Below are positions 7,543-9,249 of a DNA stretch of 9,249 nt, piece by piece. The position numbers were made by a program, and so were the translations under genes. Numbering within the stretch: position 1 is the stretch's first letter; each line of letters starts with the position of its first letter. The stretch is from Pseudomonadota bacterium (GTDB lineage Bacteria > Pseudomonadota > Gammaproteobacteria > Acidithiobacillales > Acidithiobacillaceae), in assembly GCA_021840785.1 (NCBI GenBank), contig JAKBXD010000073.1:1-9249 (forward strand), given 5' to 3'. A model generated the notes under the pieces. That model was not told where the DNA came from. It searched no databases and saw only the letters and a program-made list of their open reading frames with translations.

Positions 7543-9249
7543 ATGGGTTCCATATTCTCGACAGGAAATAAAATACTGGCAGGCTTTAGCCTGGCCGTTT
7601 TAGCGCTTGTTCTGGTGGGAGCGCTGGCCTTTCGCGCCGCGACCGGCTATGTCCGGGCTTCTTACCGGGTGGAGCATATCCAGACGGTACTACAGAGCCT
7701 TGAACGCTGCTGGGCGCTGATCAATGAGGCAGAAACTGCGCAGCGCGGCTATCTCCTTACCGGCAATTCGTTCTATCTTCAGGAACGTCAGGCGGCAATC
7801 CAGCGCTTTCAGACGACACTGGATGATTTGCCGAACGAGGTGACGGACAACCCACTCGAAGAGCATCGGGCGGTGGCGCTACGGCAGCGGTCACAGAGAC
7901 GCTTGCAGCTTCTTGATAATGTTCTTGACGCTTACGAAAAACAGGGTCTTCCGGCGGCCCAGGCGATGCTTCGTGCGGGCGAAGGGATCGCCGAAATGGC
8001 GGCGGTGCATGATCTGGTCGAGAAGATGCGTGCGACCGAAAGCGGTCTGCTCAGGAAGCGCACCGGAGCGGCCCAAGAGGCGGGCGAGGCAACGTTATGG
8101 GCTATCGGAATCACGATTGTCCTGCTGATCGCACTGCTTACCGGGCTCTTTTGGCAAATAAGAAAGGAGGGGCGTGAACGTCGCGCAGCGCAAGGAGAGC
8201 TGGAAGAATCCCTGTGCATTGAAAGCAGTCAAGGACAAATTCTTGCCCTCTTTAGTGGTTCCGATTTTGGGTTGACGGAGATCCTTCAACAAGTTCTGAG
8301 CATCCTGGCGGAGAATCATCCCTTCCCGGTCTCTGCATTTTATCGCTATGACGAATGGCAAGGCCACTTTGTTCTGGCCGCACACCGGGGCACCGATAGA
8401 CAACTGGCAAGCGGTTTTCAGCGTGGAGAGGGTGTCCTGGGCGAAGCGGCCATGTCGGACCATCCGCAACGCTTGAGGCAACCCGATGACAACTCCGGGT
8501 TTCTGGTGGACGCTGGGATCTGCCAGTTTCGAGCTGCAGAGATCGCCATGGTGCCGATCCGTTATCAGGAGCAGCAATTCGGGGTGCTGGTGGTGGCTTC
8601 GCTAGAAGCCCTAAGCGAGAGAAAAATCGCCTTCCTGGATAAGCTTTCCCTGGAGATAGGCGCGGCCCTCAACCACATCGCTCAGAAAGAAAACCAGCAA
8701 ATCATGGCTGTTGAATTGCGTAAACAAAGCGAAGCATTGCTGGAAAGGAACCAGTTGTTGCGCCTGGCGGATCAGGCCAAGTCTGATTTTCTGGCCAACA
8801 TGTCTCATGAGTTGCGTACCCCTCTCAATGCCGTTATTGGTTTTTCCGAGTTGTTGAAGGACGGCATCATGGGTGATCTCAGTCCCGAACAAAAAGATGC
8901 CACCAGGGATATTTTTGAAAGCGGCCAACATCTCCTTTCTCTCATCAACGATATCCTGGACCTCTCCAAAGTGGAGGCAGGTATGATGAAGCTGGAGTTG
9001 GAAGCGGCGAACCTTCACGATTTGTTTCAGGGTTCTTTGGGTATTGTCCGGGAGAAGGCAGTCGCCCACCAGATTCGGCTTGACCTCGAAATGGAACCAG
9101 ACTTTCCCCCCGTTTACCTGGATGCGCGCAAGACCAAGCAGATTTTGTACAATCTACTGTCCAACGCCGTGAAATTTACTCCCGATGGAGGTCAGGTAAC
9201 GCTCTGCGGGCGTAGCAGAAGCGATTTGTCCGGCCCTGAATATGCCGCC
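7543..9249 (+). CDS. Membrane-bound sensor histidine kinase (CHASE3-GAF-HisKA), 3' end beyond window
   Basis: The frame is open for 569 codons to the window edge, so the C-terminal part of the kinase is missing. Order of parts: first membrane helix at about residues 10-32; a periplasmic CHASE3 sensor (about 37-175) with the hallmark '[12 protein letters not shown]' and a following 'YL'; second membrane helix from Trp186 to about 206; a charged helical linker; a GAF domain (about 227-385); a coiled stretch; and a HisKA domain with the H-box '[19 protein letters not shown]', phosphorylated His422. The ATPase domain starts with N-box Asn537 and Asn541 in '[16 protein letters not shown]'. No HAMP domain is evident. 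No response regulator is visible, so the ligand and target are unknown. The ATG at 7543 gives a normal short N-tail, but I find no good ribosome binding site. The second half is lower in GC than the genes upstream (bases 8701-8760 hold 26 G+C of 60). Confidence 0.9.
   Translation, partial: MGSIFSTGNKILAGFSLAVLALVLVGALAFRAATGYVRASYRVEHIQTVLQSLERCWALINEAETAQRGYLLTGNSFYLQERQAAIQRFQTTLDDLPNEVTDNPLEEHRAVALRQRSQRRLQLLDNVLDAYEKQGLPAAQAMLRAGEGIAEMAAVHDLVEKMRATESGLLRKRTGAAQEAGEATLWAIGITIVLLIALLTGLFWQIRKEGRERRAAQGELEESLCIESSQGQILALFSGSDFGLTEILQQVLSILAENHPFPVSAFYRYDEWQGHFVLAAHRGTDRQLASGFQRGEGVLGEAAMSDHPQRLRQPDDNSGFLVDAGICQFRAAEIAMVPIRYQEQQFGVLVVASLEALSERKIAFLDKLSLEIGAALNHIAQKENQQIMAVELRKQSEALLERNQLLRLADQAKSDFLANMSHELRTPLNAVIGFSELLKDGIMGDLSPEQKDATRDIFESGQHLLSLINDILDLSKVEAGMMKLELEAANLHDLFQGSLGIVREKAVAHQIRLDLEMEPDFPPVYLDARKTKQILYNLLSNAVKFTPDGGQVTLCGRSRSDLSGPEYAA

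Noticed and set aside
7523..7603. Small open frame starting ATGAGCGCT that overlaps the kinase start in another frame
   Set aside because: It would give a 26-residue peptide with no binding site and no recognisable features; most likely chance.

Overview
The window is a GC-rich proteobacterial chromosome segment with every recognisable gene on the + strand. The RpmH, RnpA, YidD, YidC, MnmE and EttA proteins are all of gamma-/beta-proteobacterial type. An acidophilic Acidithiobacillus-like organism is my best guess; this is an impression from protein style and gene order and was not tested by any search.

Layout. (1) 1-1840: the 3' end of an outer-membrane efflux channel (NodT/OprM type) overlaps by 26 nt a membrane fusion protein that closely resembles EmrA. 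Together they form the outer two parts of a tripartite drug pump; no inner-membrane transporter gene follows. (2) 1941-3608: ettA, the ABC-F translation factor, with its own weak promoter-like sequence and a small leader hairpin. (3) 3657-7427: the conserved cluster rpmH-rnpA-yidD-yidC-mnmE. It is driven by a good sigma70-type promoter just upstream of rpmH and has very tight spacing: a 4-nt gap, a 4-nt overlap, a 15-nt gap and a 29-nt gap. It makes ribosomal protein bL34, the RNase P protein, a small membrane-insertion helper, the membrane insertase and a tRNA-wobble-modifying GTPase (TTG start). (4) 7428-7542: an AT-rich intergenic stretch. (5) 7543 to the right edge: the first 569 codons of a membrane-bound sensor histidine kinase (TM-CHASE3-TM-GAF-HisKA-start of HATPase). 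It is open to the window end and visibly less GC-rich in its second half.

The central block is housekeeping and needs no new explanation. The flanks are more interesting. The usual origin-proximal neighbours are absent on both sides: no dnaA/dnaN before rpmH and no mnmG-rsmG-parAB after mnmE. An efflux pump with ettA lies on one side and a signalling kinase on the other. I see no CRISPR array, tRNA, rRNA, insertion sequence or clear new defence or mobile system. No stretch longer than about 115 nt is without a gene.
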